DNA from: DASQHL01 sp963843685
GTDB lineage: Bacteria > Chloroflexota > Dehalococcoidia > DSTF01 > JACRBR01
Direction: 5' to 3'
Assembly: GCA_963843685.1 (NCBI GenBank)
Contig: CAWJLO010000011.1
Span: 1-64,000, forward strand
DNA: 64,000 bases
This document shows, in pieces, positions 34,402 to 41,749 of the stretch (positions are counted from its first letter, which is position 1; each line of letters starts with the position of its first letter). Under the pieces are notes generated by a model that was not told the origin of the DNA, searched no databases, and saw nothing but the letters and a program-made list of their open reading frames with translations. The translations under genes were made by a program, and so were the position numbers.

Positions 34402-34686
34402 ATGGCTGTAGCGAAGAAGAAGCCGGCCGCCAAGAAGAAGAAGCCGGCGGTCAAGAAGGCGGCGGCGAAGAAGCCAGCCGCGAAGAAGAAGCCGGCAGCG
34501 AAGAAGGCCGTCGCAAGGAAGCCGGCAGCGAAGAAGCCGGCCGCCAAGAAGAAGCCAGCGGCCAAGAAGAAGCCGGCAGCGAAGAGGAAGCCGGCGGCCC
34601 GCAAGCCCGCAAAGGCTGCGGCCGCCAAGTCCCGAACGGCCAAGAGGCCGGCTGCCAAGCGCAAGCCGGCGGCCAAGAAGAAGTAG
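34402..34686 (+). CDS. Lys/Ala/Pro-rich histone H1-like DNA-binding protein
   Basis: A 94-residue, extremely basic protein built of degenerate repeats KKPAAKK / KRKPAAKK. It resembles the C-terminal tails of bacterial histone H1-like proteins and of mycobacterial-type HU proteins, which compact DNA. There is no globular domain, so it may be disordered. ATG 34402 follows AGGAGG. It lies 46 nt downstream of nrdJ and ends at a strong terminator. Repetition makes its length prone to variation or assembly error. Confidence 0.8.
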   Translation: MAVAKKKPAAKKKKPAVKKAAAKKPAAKKKPAAKKAVARKPAAKKPAAKKKPAAKKKPAAKRKPAARKPAKAAAAKSRTAKRPAAKRKPAAKKK

Positions 34687-34692
34687 GTCGGA

Positions 34693-34722
34693 CGGGTGGC
34701 AGCAGTCCCCGGCTGCCACCCG
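34693..34722 (+). terminator. Terminator after the Lys-rich gene
   Basis: An 11-bp stem CGGGTGGCAGC / GCTGCCACCCG with an 8-nt loop, starting 7 nt after the stop codon. Confidence 0.75.
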
Positions 34723-34758
34723 CACGCCTTCTCCCCGACAGGCGTGTACACAAATCGC

Positions 34759-34791
34759 GTGGTTGGCCCCGGGGATTCCGGGGCCAACCAC
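34759..34791. terminator. Second hairpin, perfect 14-bp stem
   Basis: GTGGTTGGCCCCGG and its complement flank the loop GGATT, with ACACC after it. It lies between the Lys-rich gene and the small membrane protein; it may be an additional terminator or an RNA element. Confidence 0.65.
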
Positions 34792-34831
34792 ACCTTGACG
34801 CGAGGACACGACGCATCAGGAGAGTGAGGCC

Positions 34832-34981
34832 ATGCAGTTCTTCATCACGTTGAGCGTGCTCGCCGCCGCCGCCGCGGCCTACCTCCTCTACCAGTACCGC
34901 AGCCGCGCCTTCGTCGCCGACGACCCCGCCGAGGCGCAGCGCCAGTCCGAGTCCCCCGACAGCACACTCAAGGCCGCCTGA
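34832..34981 (+). CDS. Small single-pass membrane protein
   Basis: A 49-residue frame: an N-terminal hydrophobic helix (FFITLSVLAAAAAAYLLYQY, residues 3-22), then a polar tail (AEAQRQSESPDSTLKAA). The ATG follows AGGAGAGTGAGG. The composition and ribosome site argue for a real gene. I do not recognise a family. It stands alone between two hairpins and ends before a terminator at 35061. Confidence 0.55.
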   Translation: MQFFITLSVLAAAAAAYLLYQYRSRAFVADDPAEAQRQSESPDSTLKAA

Positions 34982-35060
34982 CCCGCACCGCTCGCGGGAA
35001 ATCCAACATAAGAACCTCCCACAAATCCCGGGCACGGGACTAATATCTTCGTGACGACAA

Positions 35061-35124
35061 CCCGCCGGAGGGTGGTGGCGTCCGAAGCAAGGACGCTCCC
35101 CGCCGCCCCCTCCGGCGGGGTTTT
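35061..35124 (+). terminator. Long intrinsic terminator, possible small RNA
   Basis: A 12-bp outer stem (CCCGCCGGAGGG with its near-complement CCCTCCGGCGGG) and an inner GCGTCC/GGACGC stem with loop GAAGCAA, followed by GGTTTT. A TAATAT -10-like element at 35041-35046 could start a transcript of only about 70 nt here. The main role is probably termination. Confidence 0.75.
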
Positions 35125-35231
35125 GCTGTGCGCTGGATCAACAAGTCCCCGCGGCAGACCCGCATCCGCGCTCGCGCTCCTCACCGATTGCCCCGTTGCT
35201 GATTGCTGTCTGCCCGCGCGTAGCGCGCCGG

Positions 35232-35930
35232 TCACGCGTCTCCCGCGCTGGCCGACGCAAGCATCCCGGGGATCGCGACGTCGTCGAAGATCAAGCCGTC
35301 GACGCCCCACGAGAGCAGCTCCTGCGCCCGGTGCGGGTTGTTCACCGTCCATGCGTACACCAGCAGCCCCGCGTCGTGCAGTTCCCCGACCACGCCGCGC
35401 GACAGCAGCGTCTGGCGAATGGAGGTGCCGGCCGGCCGCGGCGCCGACTCCGCCCGTCGCAGCAGCGCCTCCAGTCCCGACGGCTTCCCGACCGAGTAGA
35501 ACATCTGCATATCCGTGCCCTCGCCGGCCAGCCGGTCCAGCAGCTTCCACTCCTTCGAGGACACCAGCGTCCGCGGCATCTGCGACGCGTTGTCGCGGTA
35601 CAGCGCCAGCACGGAGTCGGCGGCCGCCGGCGTTGCGGACTTGATGTCGAGGAACAGGTCCGCTCGGTGGTTGATTTCGCGCAGCAGGTCGGCCAGCTTC
35701 AGCTCCCCCATCGCGAAGCGGAGGTACCAGCGGTCGTAGAACACCGGCAGCGCCGGCAGCTTCCGCTCGTGCCGCACCACCAACCGGCCGTTCGCGTGCC
35801 AGAAGTCGCACTCGATCGCGTTCACGCCGGCCGCCAGCGCTTCTTCAAGGTGGTGGAGGTTGTTCCCCGCGCGATGTGCGATCGCGTAGTAGCCGCGGGG
35901 TACCGGCGTTGAGGGTGTGCCGTCCGTCAC
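35232..35930 (-). CDS. Glycerophosphodiester phosphodiesterase-like protein
   Basis: A 232-residue protein of the GDPD TIM-barrel family. It has the opening IAHRAGNNLHHLEEALAAG (His-Arg of the active site), AIECDFWHANGRLVVRHE (metal-binding Glu/Asp), FLDIKSA and, near the C-terminus, LVYAWTVNNPHRAQELLSWG. The usual PENT segment after HRG is replaced, and there is no signal peptide, so the substrate may differ from glycerophosphodiesters. It is the last gene of the minus-strand run comF-pmbA-DUF2203-yjbQ-GDPD and begins 13 nt after yjbQ ends. Confidence 0.82.
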   Translation of the reverse strand: MTDGTPSTPVPRGYYAIAHRAGNNLHHLEEALAAGVNAIECDFWHANGRLVVRHERKLPALPVFYDRWYLRFAMGELKLADLLREINHRADLFLDIKSATPAAADSVLALYRDNASQMPRTLVSSKEWKLLDRLAGEGTDMQMFYSVGKPSGLEALLRRAESAPRPAGTSIRQTLLSRGVVGELHDAGLLVYAWTVNNPHRAQELLSWGVDGLIFDDVAIPGMLASASAGDA

Positions 35931-35943
35931 CAGACGGTCCGTG

Positions 35944-36450
35944 TCAGGCGGTGCCGACCACGTTGACGAGCACGCGGCGGAGACGCGGGTGGTCCAGCTC
36001 CACCAGGAACACCCGCTGCCACGTGCCGAGCGAGATCCGCCCGTCGATGATGGGCATCGTCTCGCCGGCGCCCAGGAACAGGTGCTGCACGTGCGAGTGG
36101 CCGTTGGCGCACTCGTCCTCGTTCATGTTCACCGTCCGGCGCGAGAAGTCGTTGTGCTCGTAGTAGGCGTTCGGCGGCGCGAACTGCCGCAGCGTGCGAG
36201 CCAGGTCGCGCAGCAGAAGCGGCTCGTTCTCGTTGATCTTGATCGCGGCCGTCGTGTGCTGGGAGAACGCCGTCACCTGCCCGAACTGCACCCCCGACGA
36301 CTCCACCACCCGGCGGATGTCGTCCGTGATGTCGATGAACTCGGGAGCGCACGTCGTTTCGAACTCTATGGCCTCGCAGATCACCCGCGCCGCAGGCGCG
36401 TCCGCTCGTGCTACCGTCTCGCGTCGCGCTTGGACCAACGTTCGCTCCAT
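35944..36450 (-). CDS. YjbQ-family (UPF0047) protein
   Basis: A 168-residue YjbQ/UPF0047 protein with TAFSQHTTAAIKINENEP (His cluster at about 61-78), an RTVNMNEDECANGHSHVQHL segment and LGTWQRVFLVELDHPR at the end. The family includes proteins that weakly act as thiamin-phosphate synthases. That is notable because this window's ThiE is frameshifted, but the two are not linked. The start is ATG 36450; a longer reading adds unrelated residues. The ribosome site is weak (AAGGCGG). Confidence 0.88.
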   Translation of the reverse strand: MERTLVQARRETVARADAPAARVICEAIEFETTCAPEFIDITDDIRRVVESSGVQFGQVTAFSQHTTAAIKINENEPLLLRDLARTLRQFAPPNAYYEHNDFSRRTVNMNEDECANGHSHVQHLFLGAGETMPIIDGRISLGTWQRVFLVELDHPRLRRVLVNVVGTA

Positions 36451-36712
36451 CAATCCGCCTTGTGTCACGTGGGAAGCTGCCCGCGGAGAGTCCCCCCGAA
36501 TCTGCGCCCATTCTCCGCGACGTACCCCCCAAGCGCAATTCTGGCGGCGCATAAGGCGAATCCGCGTGAGCCGATTGCCACGATCTAGAAACGATCGTGA
36601 CGAACACCCGTCGCACATAACGTTCCGGACGAACACCGGCCCGCCATCTCGCCCGCCAGCCGGGTGATCGTGGCGCGCGGCGACACTACATTGGAAGACG
36701 CAATTCCGCCGA
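36451..36712. other. Intergenic spacer with a small hairpin
   Basis: No gene seen. CACGATC (36589-36595) and GATCGTG (36603-36609) form a 7-bp hairpin that may terminate transcription of the DUF2203 gene from the minus strand or mark a regulatory site for yjbQ. Confidence 0.4.
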
Positions 36713-37105
36713 TCAGAGCGGCTCCCGCCCGGCGAACCCCGCCTCGATCTCGTGCCACCAGCCGATGCGCTCTTCGCCCAGCCGCCAGCACAGATACACC
36801 ACCCGCCCATCCCGCTCGCTCGGAAAGTCGACGAGCCCTTCGTCGATCCCCTTCAGCTCCACGCCCCAGCCGTTGATCCGCGCCAGCCGGTCGTTGATCT
36901 CCTCTACGAGCGCCTCTGCCCGCAGCCGCTTCTTCGCCAGCTCGTCCTCGTGCTTGACGTGACCGTTGCCGGACGCGCCCTGCACGGCGTTCGTCAGCTC
37001 TTCGCGCAGCGCGTCCAACTCCCGCTTGCGCTCCTGCATCGCCAGCAGCTCGTCGCGCACGTTCGGCAGCAGCGCTTCGGCCTCGGCCAGCGTGAACAGG
37101 ATCAT
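36713..37105 (-). CDS. DUF2203 family protein
   Basis: A 130-residue protein with the DUF2203 pattern: MILFTLAEAEALLPNVRDEL at the start, a long coiled-coil-like helix (LAMQERKRELDALREEL), then INGWGVELKGIDEGLVDFP and VYLCWRLGEERIGWWHEIEA at the end. The family is soluble and of unknown function, widely present in Chloroflexota, Actinobacteria and Deinococcota. ATG 37105 gives the family N-terminus; a GTG 12 nt upstream is possible. It lies 34 nt downstream of the pmbA-like gene. Confidence 0.85.
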   Translation of the reverse strand: MILFTLAEAEALLPNVRDELLAMQERKRELDALREELTNAVQGASGNGHVKHEDELAKKRLRAEALVEEINDRLARINGWGVELKGIDEGLVDFPSERDGRVVYLCWRLGEERIGWWHEIEAGFAGREPL

Positions 37106-37138
37106 CGGACGACGCACCGGCGGCGTATCGACACGGCG

Positions 37139-38488
37139 CTACGTCTCGCTGACGCCGGTGAACTCCCACTTCCCGATCTTCAGCGCCGGCACGCTGCGCA
37201 CGCCTCCGCCGAAATCGCCGAGCACCAGCATCGTGTCACGACTGACCATGTCCACGTGGTTCAGCGCCTCGACGTACCCCTGCGTGAACCGCATGCTCCG
37301 CACCGGCCCGACGATCTTCCCATCTTCGATGAGAAACGTCCCGTCGCGCGTCATGCCCGTCACGACCACGTTCAGCGGGTGTACCGTCCGCGTGTACCAG
37401 AAGCGGCTCACCCAGATCCCCCGCTTCGTGTTCCGGATCATCTCGTCGCGCGTAGCGTCCCCCGGCGCCATGAACAAGTGCAGCGGCAGCGGACCGATCG
37501 TGTTACCCGCCGGCAGCGCGTGCCCGGTCGAGTGCGCGTCGCCGCCCTGCTTTCCGGCGAAGTAGCTGTCCCAGCACACCTCCTTCGCCACGCCGTGCTC
37601 GATGAAGTCCACCCGCTGCTTCGGCACGCCTTCGTAGTCGAACGCCATCGGCAGCCCGGCCGGCGACAGCCCGTCGTCCCAGATGCTGACGTTCTCGCCC
37701 ATCACCCGCTCGCCGAGGCGCCCCGCCATGAAGCTGCGCTTCTCCATATATGGAAGCGCGCCGAACGACAGGTACGAGAAGAAGTCCAGCATGTCGACGA
37801 CTGCGTACGGCTCCAGGATCACCTCGTACTCGCCCGGCTCGATCGTCTTCGGCTCCACGCCGCGCAACGCCTTGTCGACGGCCTCCCGCGCCACGTCATC
37901 GCCGTCGATGTCGCCCGCGTCCTTGCTCACGCGCGCCGCGTGCCCGCTCGACGTCTCCGACATGACGACCGTATTGACGTCCGCCTGCGTCTCGCGATGC
38001 AGCGCGAACACACCGAGCGAGTTGGCGATCGCGTACTCCTGCGCTGACGTCTGGAACGCCCCCGCCGCCGTCAGCCCCGCGCGCGATGAGGCGTCGCAAA
38101 TCTGGCCCACCACCGCTGCCCGCTCCTCCGGCCCGCATCTCGCCGTCCGCTCCACGTGCGACTCCACCGCCGCGATCGGCGCCGGCCGCACCAGCGAGCG
38201 GAAGTCCTCGTTCTCACGCTGGTGCTCCGCCAGCTCGTAAGCCCGCGCTGTGAGCCGCGCCAGCGCCTCCTCGGAGACCTCGTTGCCCGAAGCGATGCCG
38301 ATCTTCTGGCCGATCACCGCGCGCACGCGTACGTCGACGTCCGTGTACTCGACGTTCTGGTGGATGTAGTTGTTGGCGAAGCGCGTCAGCGCCGACGCGT
38401 TCGCGAAGACAGCCACTTCGGTCTGGTCGGCACGGCTCGCCCCCAGCACGACGTCGACGATGCGCCGGATCTCCGATTCGCCCAGCAT
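37139..38488 (-). CDS. TldD/PmbA-family protein (TldE-like)
   Basis: A 449-residue TldD/PmbA protein. In E. coli TldD and TldE form a protease that processes peptides; only TldD has the HExxxH zinc site. No such motif is visible here (the corresponding segment reads FIEHGVAKEV), so this is the TldE/PmbA type. Conserved segments include TRFANNYIHQNVEYTDVDVR, PGEYEVILEPYAVVDML and, at the C-terminus, MRFTQGYVEALNHV. No TldD partner is in the window. ATG 38488; downstream of comF by 65 nt. Confidence 0.88.
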   Translation of the reverse strand: MLGESEIRRIVDVVLGASRADQTEVAVFANASALTRFANNYIHQNVEYTDVDVRVRAVIGQKIGIASGNEVSEEALARLTARAYELAEHQRENEDFRSLVRPAPIAAVESHVERTARCGPEERAAVVGQICDASSRAGLTAAGAFQTSAQEYAIANSLGVFALHRETQADVNTVVMSETSSGHAARVSKDAGDIDGDDVAREAVDKALRGVEPKTIEPGEYEVILEPYAVVDMLDFFSYLSFGALPYMEKRSFMAGRLGERVMGENVSIWDDGLSPAGLPMAFDYEGVPKQRVDFIEHGVAKEVCWDSYFAGKQGGDAHSTGHALPAGNTIGPLPLHLFMAPGDATRDEMIRNTKRGIWVSRFWYTRTVHPLNVVVTGMTRDGTFLIEDGKIVGPVRSMRFTQGYVEALNHVDMVSRDTMLVLGDFGGGVRSVPALKIGKWEFTGVSET

Positions 38489-38553
38489 CGCGTCCTCGCT
38501 CTCTCGTACGATTGCCCGAGTCCGACTATAGCCCCTCGCGCCATCCGGCGGAA

Positions 38554-39237
38554 TCAGTCCGCGCGCGCGAACGTGACGCAGCGCACGACGTTCGCGCCGG
38601 CGTCCAGCAGCGCCCGCGAGCACGCGTCCAGCGTCGCCCCCGTCGTCACCACGTCGTCGACCAGCAGGATCCGCCGTCCCTCGACCCGCTCTCTCGCGCC
38701 GGCAAACGCCCCCTGGACGATGCGCCGCCGTTCGTCCCGCCCCTGCGACCGCGCGAGCGGCGCCGTCGCCCGAACACGCCGCGCCGCGCGATCGTCGTAC
38801 GCGAGCCCCGCCCCGCGCGCGATGTGCTTCGCCACCTCTGCGGCCTGGTTGTAGCCGCGCGACCGTTGCCGGCCGCGGTGCAGCGGCACCGGCACAACCA
38901 GGTCCGCCTCCGGCAGCTCGCACATCAGTCGCGCCATCGGCTCGCCCAGCGCCGACTGCCCCTGGTACTTCAGCTGGTGCACCAGCCGACGCGCCTCCCC
39001 GTCCATCACGAACGCGGCCCTCACCGACTCGAACGCCGGCGGCTCCGCGAGGCAGTCGCCGCAGATCGCCCGCCCGGACGGCCGCCAGCAACGCCCGCAG
39101 CGATTGCCGCCCGCCCGCGGCAGCGCGTCGGCGCACGGTTCGCATAGCAGCGAGCCGCCGCGCCCGCATAAAACGCACTGCGCCGGGAACAGCAGATCGA
39201 CCGCGATGCGAGAGACTGCTTCGAGCACCTTCGCCAT
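38554..39237 (-). CDS. ComF-family phosphoribosyltransferase-like protein
   Basis: A 227-residue ComF/GntX protein. The N-terminal zinc ribbon has CVLCGRGG and CEPC, then CGRC and CGDC pairs. The C-terminal phosphoribosyltransferase domain has VVPVPLHRGRQRSRGYNQA and the PRPP loop ILLVDDVVTTGATLDACS. ComF is linked to DNA uptake in competent bacteria but is also common elsewhere. There is no ribosome site; a TATACT -10 ends 8 nt before the ATG, suggesting a leaderless transcript divergent from moaD. Confidence 0.9.
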   Translation of the reverse strand: MAKVLEAVSRIAVDLLFPAQCVLCGRGGSLLCEPCADALPRAGGNRCGRCWRPSGRAICGDCLAEPPAFESVRAAFVMDGEARRLVHQLKYQGQSALGEPMARLMCELPEADLVVPVPLHRGRQRSRGYNQAAEVAKHIARGAGLAYDDRAARRVRATAPLARSQGRDERRRIVQGAFAGARERVEGRRILLVDDVVTTGATLDACSRALLDAGANVVRCVTFARAD

Positions 39238-39245
39238 GAGCGGCG

Positions 39246-39251
39246 AGTATA
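39246..39251 (-). promoter_or_regulatory. -10 element for a leaderless comF transcript
   Basis: TATACT on the minus strand ends 8 nt before the comF ATG. No ribosome site is present. It is about 50 bp from the opposing moaD -10. Confidence 0.5.
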
Positions 39252-39298
39252 CGCCCGCACGACGGCGATGGGCCAGCGCGCATGCCTTGTTCGCTGGC

Positions 39299-39304
39299 TA
39301 CAAT
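39299..39304 (+). promoter_or_regulatory. -10 element for a leaderless moaD transcript
   Basis: TACAAT ends 6 nt before the moaD ATG, so the predicted transcript starts at the A of ATG. No Shine-Dalgarno sequence or clear -35 is visible. Confidence 0.55.
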
Positions 39305-39310
39305 GGCCGC

Positions 39311-39559
39311 ATGACAACCGTAAGCGTCCGACTCTACGCCGGCCTGCGGGACGCTGTCGGCGCCCGCGACATCGAGCTGCAGCTCTCCGAGCGCGCCACG
39401 GTCGCCGAGCTGCGCGAGACGCTCGCCTCGTGCCATCCCCTGGTGCGCCCGTTCCTTCCCACTCTCGTCTACGCTGTCGATGAGGAGTACGTCACGTCCG
39501 AGCACGTCCTGCGCGACGGCGATCACGTCGCCATCATCCCACCCGTGAGTGGAGGCTGA
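39311..39559 (+). CDS. moaD: Molybdopterin synthase sulfur carrier subunit MoaD
   Basis: An 82-residue ubiquitin-fold protein ending in the Gly-Gly tail (PPVSGG) that carries a thiocarboxylate sulfur to MoaE. It has VRLYAGLRDAVGARDIEL near the start and DGDHVAIIPPVSGG at the end. The ATG 39311 is chosen: 82 residues is the family size and longer reading is unsupported. moaE follows after 2 nt; together they make the two-subunit molybdopterin synthase. Confidence 0.94.
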   Translation: MTTVSVRLYAGLRDAVGARDIELQLSERATVAELRETLASCHPLVRPFLPTLVYAVDEEYVTSEHVLRDGDHVAIIPPVSGG

Positions 39560-39561
39560 CG

Positions 39562-39999
39562 ATGTTCGCCATCACGAGTGATCCCCTCGACCCGGCGCCC
39601 CTCGTCGAAGCCGTGCGGCGCGACGAAAGCGGCGCCGTCGCCCTCTTCTACGGCGTCGTCCGCAACGAGAACCAGGGCCGCACTGTCCAGTACCTGGAGT
39701 ACGACGCCTACCCGGAGATGGCCATCAAGAAGATGAAGGAAGTCGCCGACGAAGTGCGCGCCCGATTCCCCGTCACGGGCGTCGGCGTCCTCCACCGCAT
39801 CGGCCGCCTGGAGATCGGCGAGACCAGCCTCCTCGTCGCCGTCTCCTCGGGCCACCGCAAAGAGGCATTCGACGCCTGCCACTTCGCCGTCGACCGCATC
39901 AAGCAGATCGTCCCTATCTGGAAGAAAGAGGTCTGGGAGGACGGCGAAGAGTGGATCGAAGGCCACATGCCCGACATCCCCAACCGCCCGACGAAGTAG
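39562..39999 (+). CDS. moaE: Molybdopterin synthase catalytic subunit MoaE
   Basis: A 145-residue MoaE. It shows GAVALFYGVVRNENQGRTV, LEYDAYPEMAIKKMKEV, VGVLHRIGRLEIGETSLLV and the active-site region HFAVDRIKQIVPIWKKEVW with conserved Lys residues. It converts precursor Z (cPMP) to molybdopterin using sulfur from MoaD. Its tight spacing to moaD implies coupled translation. MoaA and MoaC are not in the window. Confidence 0.95.
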   Translation: MFAITSDPLDPAPLVEAVRRDESGAVALFYGVVRNENQGRTVQYLEYDAYPEMAIKKMKEVADEVRARFPVTGVGVLHRIGRLEIGETSLLVAVSSGHRKEAFDACHFAVDRIKQIVPIWKKEVWEDGEEWIEGHMPDIPNRPTK

Positions 40000-40110
40000 C
40001 ACGCCGTCGCGCTGCGCGCGGCGAGACTGCCGCCACACGTTCATCGCCGCCGCACGTGGGACGCTTCGAGGATCGCGTTCCCATCGCGCGTGTGGCTCCC
40101 GCGAGCCAGG

Positions 40111-40168
40111 CAAGCGGGGTGCAGGGGCGCAGCGCCCTGCCGGGGGGCGCACGGGGGGTGTCCCCCCG
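40111..40168. repeat. G-rich intergenic hairpin repeat, copy 1
   Basis: This copy shares with those at 42979 and 43111 the block AAGC(A)GGGG-TGCAG-GG(x)GCGCAGCGC, and with the last also CTGCCGGGGGGC and a GGGGGG-TGT-CCCCCC hairpin (here 40153-40167). It lies between moaE and the zinc-ribbon gene and does not code. Confidence 0.75.
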
Positions 40169-40235
40169 TCTTCATCATCAATAGTGGGCGGAGCAGCCCA
40201 ACGGGATGCGCAGCCACGCGCCCCGGACAAGAAGA

Positions 40236-40263
40236 AAGCCCGCCGGGTGTGATCGGCGGGCTT
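40236..40263. terminator. Bidirectional terminator between moaE and zinc-ribbon gene
   Basis: A 10-bp stem AAGCCCGCCG / CGGCGGGCTT with an 8-nt loop. It has A-rich and T-containing flanks that suit both converging genes. Confidence 0.75.
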
Positions 40264-40288
40264 GTCATCGCACTTCGATGAGAACGTC

Positions 40289-40582
40289 CTAACTCGCGAC
40301 CGGCGCCTTCGCCTGCTCGAAGCAATCGCTGCAGTACACCGGCCGGTCCAGCCGAGGCACGAACGGTACCGTCGCGTTGCCCCCGCAGCTCGCGCACGTC
40401 ACGGTGGTCAGCTCACGGCCACCGGTGCTCGTCCGCTCCCGCCGCCGGTTCGCGCGGCAACCCGGGCAGCGCTGCGGTTCGTTCAGCAGACCCTTCTCGA
40501 GATAGAACCCCTGCTCCCCCGCCGTGAAGACGAACGACGTCGAACAGTCACGACAAGTCAAAGACTTATCTTCAAATGCCAC
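40289..40582 (-). CDS. Zinc-ribbon protein with four CxxC pairs
   Basis: A 97-residue protein with four CxxC pairs (Cys10/13, 39/42, 63/66, 84/87), so it probably binds two zinc ions. The opening FEDKSLTCRDCSTSFVFTAGEQ and FYLEKGLLNEPQRCPGCR match a widespread zinc-ribbon family common in Chloroflexota. The second half resembles the CxxC-x17-CxxC group. The function is unknown; an RNA- or protein-binding role is a guess. The start is GTG at 40582 after AAGGAGG. It diverges from the Nudix gene. Confidence 0.85.
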   Translation of the reverse strand: MAFEDKSLTCRDCSTSFVFTAGEQGFYLEKGLLNEPQRCPGCRANRRRERTSTGGRELTTVTCASCGGNATVPFVPRLDRPVYCSDCFEQAKAPVAS

Positions 40583-40708
40583 CGTATCTTCCCTCCTTGA
40601 GACAGGTAGTGAGACCGCGTAGGGTGTCGCGGCATGGCGCCGAGTTTAGGCGAGGCGTGATTTTTAAGTCAAGCGACTTGATCCGGAATATCTTCTCCGT
40701 ATGCGAGG

Positions 40709-41239
40709 ATGTCAACCGTGCCTGAGAAACTCGTCACCCCGCGCTACTGCCAGCTCTGCGGTCACGATCTCATCGAGCGCTTCGTCGAGTCGGAAGACCG
40801 CATGCGCTACCAGTGCGAGGGCTGCGGCTTCGTTCACTATATGAACCCGCGCGTCGTCGCCTCCGTCATCGTCGAGCACGCCGGCCGCCTCCTCCTCCAG
40901 CAACGAGCCATGGAGCCGTCGCGCGGCCTCTGGACGTTCCCCGGCGGCTTCCTCGAAATCGGCGAGACCCCCGAAGAAGGCGCCGTGCGCGAGGCAAAGG
41001 AAGAGGTCGGCCTCGACGTCACCGTCCGCGCCCTGCAGGGCATCTACACACGCCGCCAGCACGGCATCGTCCTCGTCGTCTACGACGGCTCGACCGCAAG
41101 CGACGACGCCAAGGTCGCCGACTACGAATCCCTCGCCGTCCGCTGGTTCGCACCCGACCAGATCCCCTGGCCCGACCTCGCCTTCGAGACCACCGAAGCC
41201 GCCCTCCGCGACTGGACCCGCCTCCACCCGAGCGGCTGA
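40709..41239 (+). CDS. Nudix hydrolase with N-terminal zinc ribbon
   Basis: A 176-residue Nudix hydrolase. The N-terminal CQLCG / CEGCG zinc ribbon (residues 14-45) is like that of NADH pyrophosphatase NudC but the N-terminal NudC domain is absent. The Nudix box GGFLEIGETPEEGAVREAKE, continuing EVGL (about 76-99), is intact. It hydrolyses a nucleoside diphosphate linked to another moiety; substrate unknown. ATG 40709 is taken; GTG 40718 is possible. Confidence 0.9.
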   Translation: MSTVPEKLVTPRYCQLCGHDLIERFVESEDRMRYQCEGCGFVHYMNPRVVASVIVEHAGRLLLQQRAMEPSRGLWTFPGGFLEIGETPEEGAVREAKEEVGLDVTVRALQGIYTRRQHGIVLVVYDGSTASDDAKVADYESLAVRWFAPDQIPWPDLAFETTEAALRDWTRLHPSG

Positions 41240-41266
41240 ACCGCCCAGCCGCCCATATCCGCCGAC

Positions 41267-41272
41267 TATAAT
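41267..41272 (+). promoter_or_regulatory. -10 element of the hicBA operon
   Basis: A perfect TATAAT, 14 nt before the hicB ATG, with GGAGG between. No -35 is recognisable. The leader would be only about 8 nt long. Confidence 0.55.
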
Positions 41273-41286
41273 GTTGCGGAGGTCGT

Positions 41287-41502
41287 ATGGTTGCAGATAG
41301 CGAGATCATCTTCTCGGTCGAAGAATCGCCCGCTGGCGGCTATGAGGCCCACGCCTTGGGGTACTCCATCTTCACTGAAGCTGAGACGATGCCCGAACTC
41401 AAGCTCATGATCCGCGACGCCGTGCGTTGCCACTTCGAGGAAGACAGCCGCCCGAAGGTCATTCGACTCCACCTGGTGAGAGACGAGGTCATCTCGGCTT
41501 GA
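41287..41502 (+). CDS. hicB: HicB-type antitoxin
   Basis: A 71-residue small protein of the HicB-like family that accompanies HicA. It has IIFSVEESPAGGYEAHALGY (HicB strand pattern) and IRDAVRCHFEEDSRPKVIRL. Family relatives are often misnamed as 2-oxoisovalerate dehydrogenase. It lacks an obvious C-terminal DNA-binding domain, as in the short HicB form. It lies upstream of hicA, whose TTG start overlaps its stop. Expected role: neutralise the HicA mRNA interferase and perhaps control the operon. Confidence 0.85.
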   Translation: MVADSEIIFSVEESPAGGYEAHALGYSIFTEAETMPELKLMIRDAVRCHFEEDSRPKVIRLHLVRDEVISA

Positions 41503-41747
41503 AATTGCCGCGCGATTTGGCCGGCACCGACCTTGCTTCACTCCTCTCGAAGCACGGTTACCAGCAAACGAGACAGACCGGGAGCCACATCAGACTCGTA
41601 TCCATGGCAAGAGGCCCCGAGCACCACATCACTATCCCTGCTCACAAGGACTTGAAGCCGGGCACTCTGAGTTCGATTCTCCGAGACGTCGCGGCTTACT
41701 TGGAGATCGAGCGGGACGCTCTGGCCGAAGACCTATTCGGGAGCTGA
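41499..41747 (+). CDS. hicA: HicA-type toxin (mRNA interferase)
   Basis: An 82-residue double-stranded-RNA-binding-like toxin. The start TTG at 41499 overlaps the hicB stop (TTGA) and yields MKLPRDLAGTDLASLLSKHG, the typical N-terminus. The catalytic His is in the TGSHIRL segment (about residue 29), followed by HHITIPAHKDLKPGTLSSIL and a final helix. It would cleave mRNA when HicB is degraded. An upstream GTG-type reading is excluded by this overlap. The pair sits between a Nudix gene and trmD. Confidence 0.88.
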   Translation: MKLPRDLAGTDLASLLSKHGYQQTRQTGSHIRLVSMARGPEHHITIPAHKDLKPGTLSSILRDVAAYLEIERDALAEDLFGS

Positions 41748-41749
41748 GC

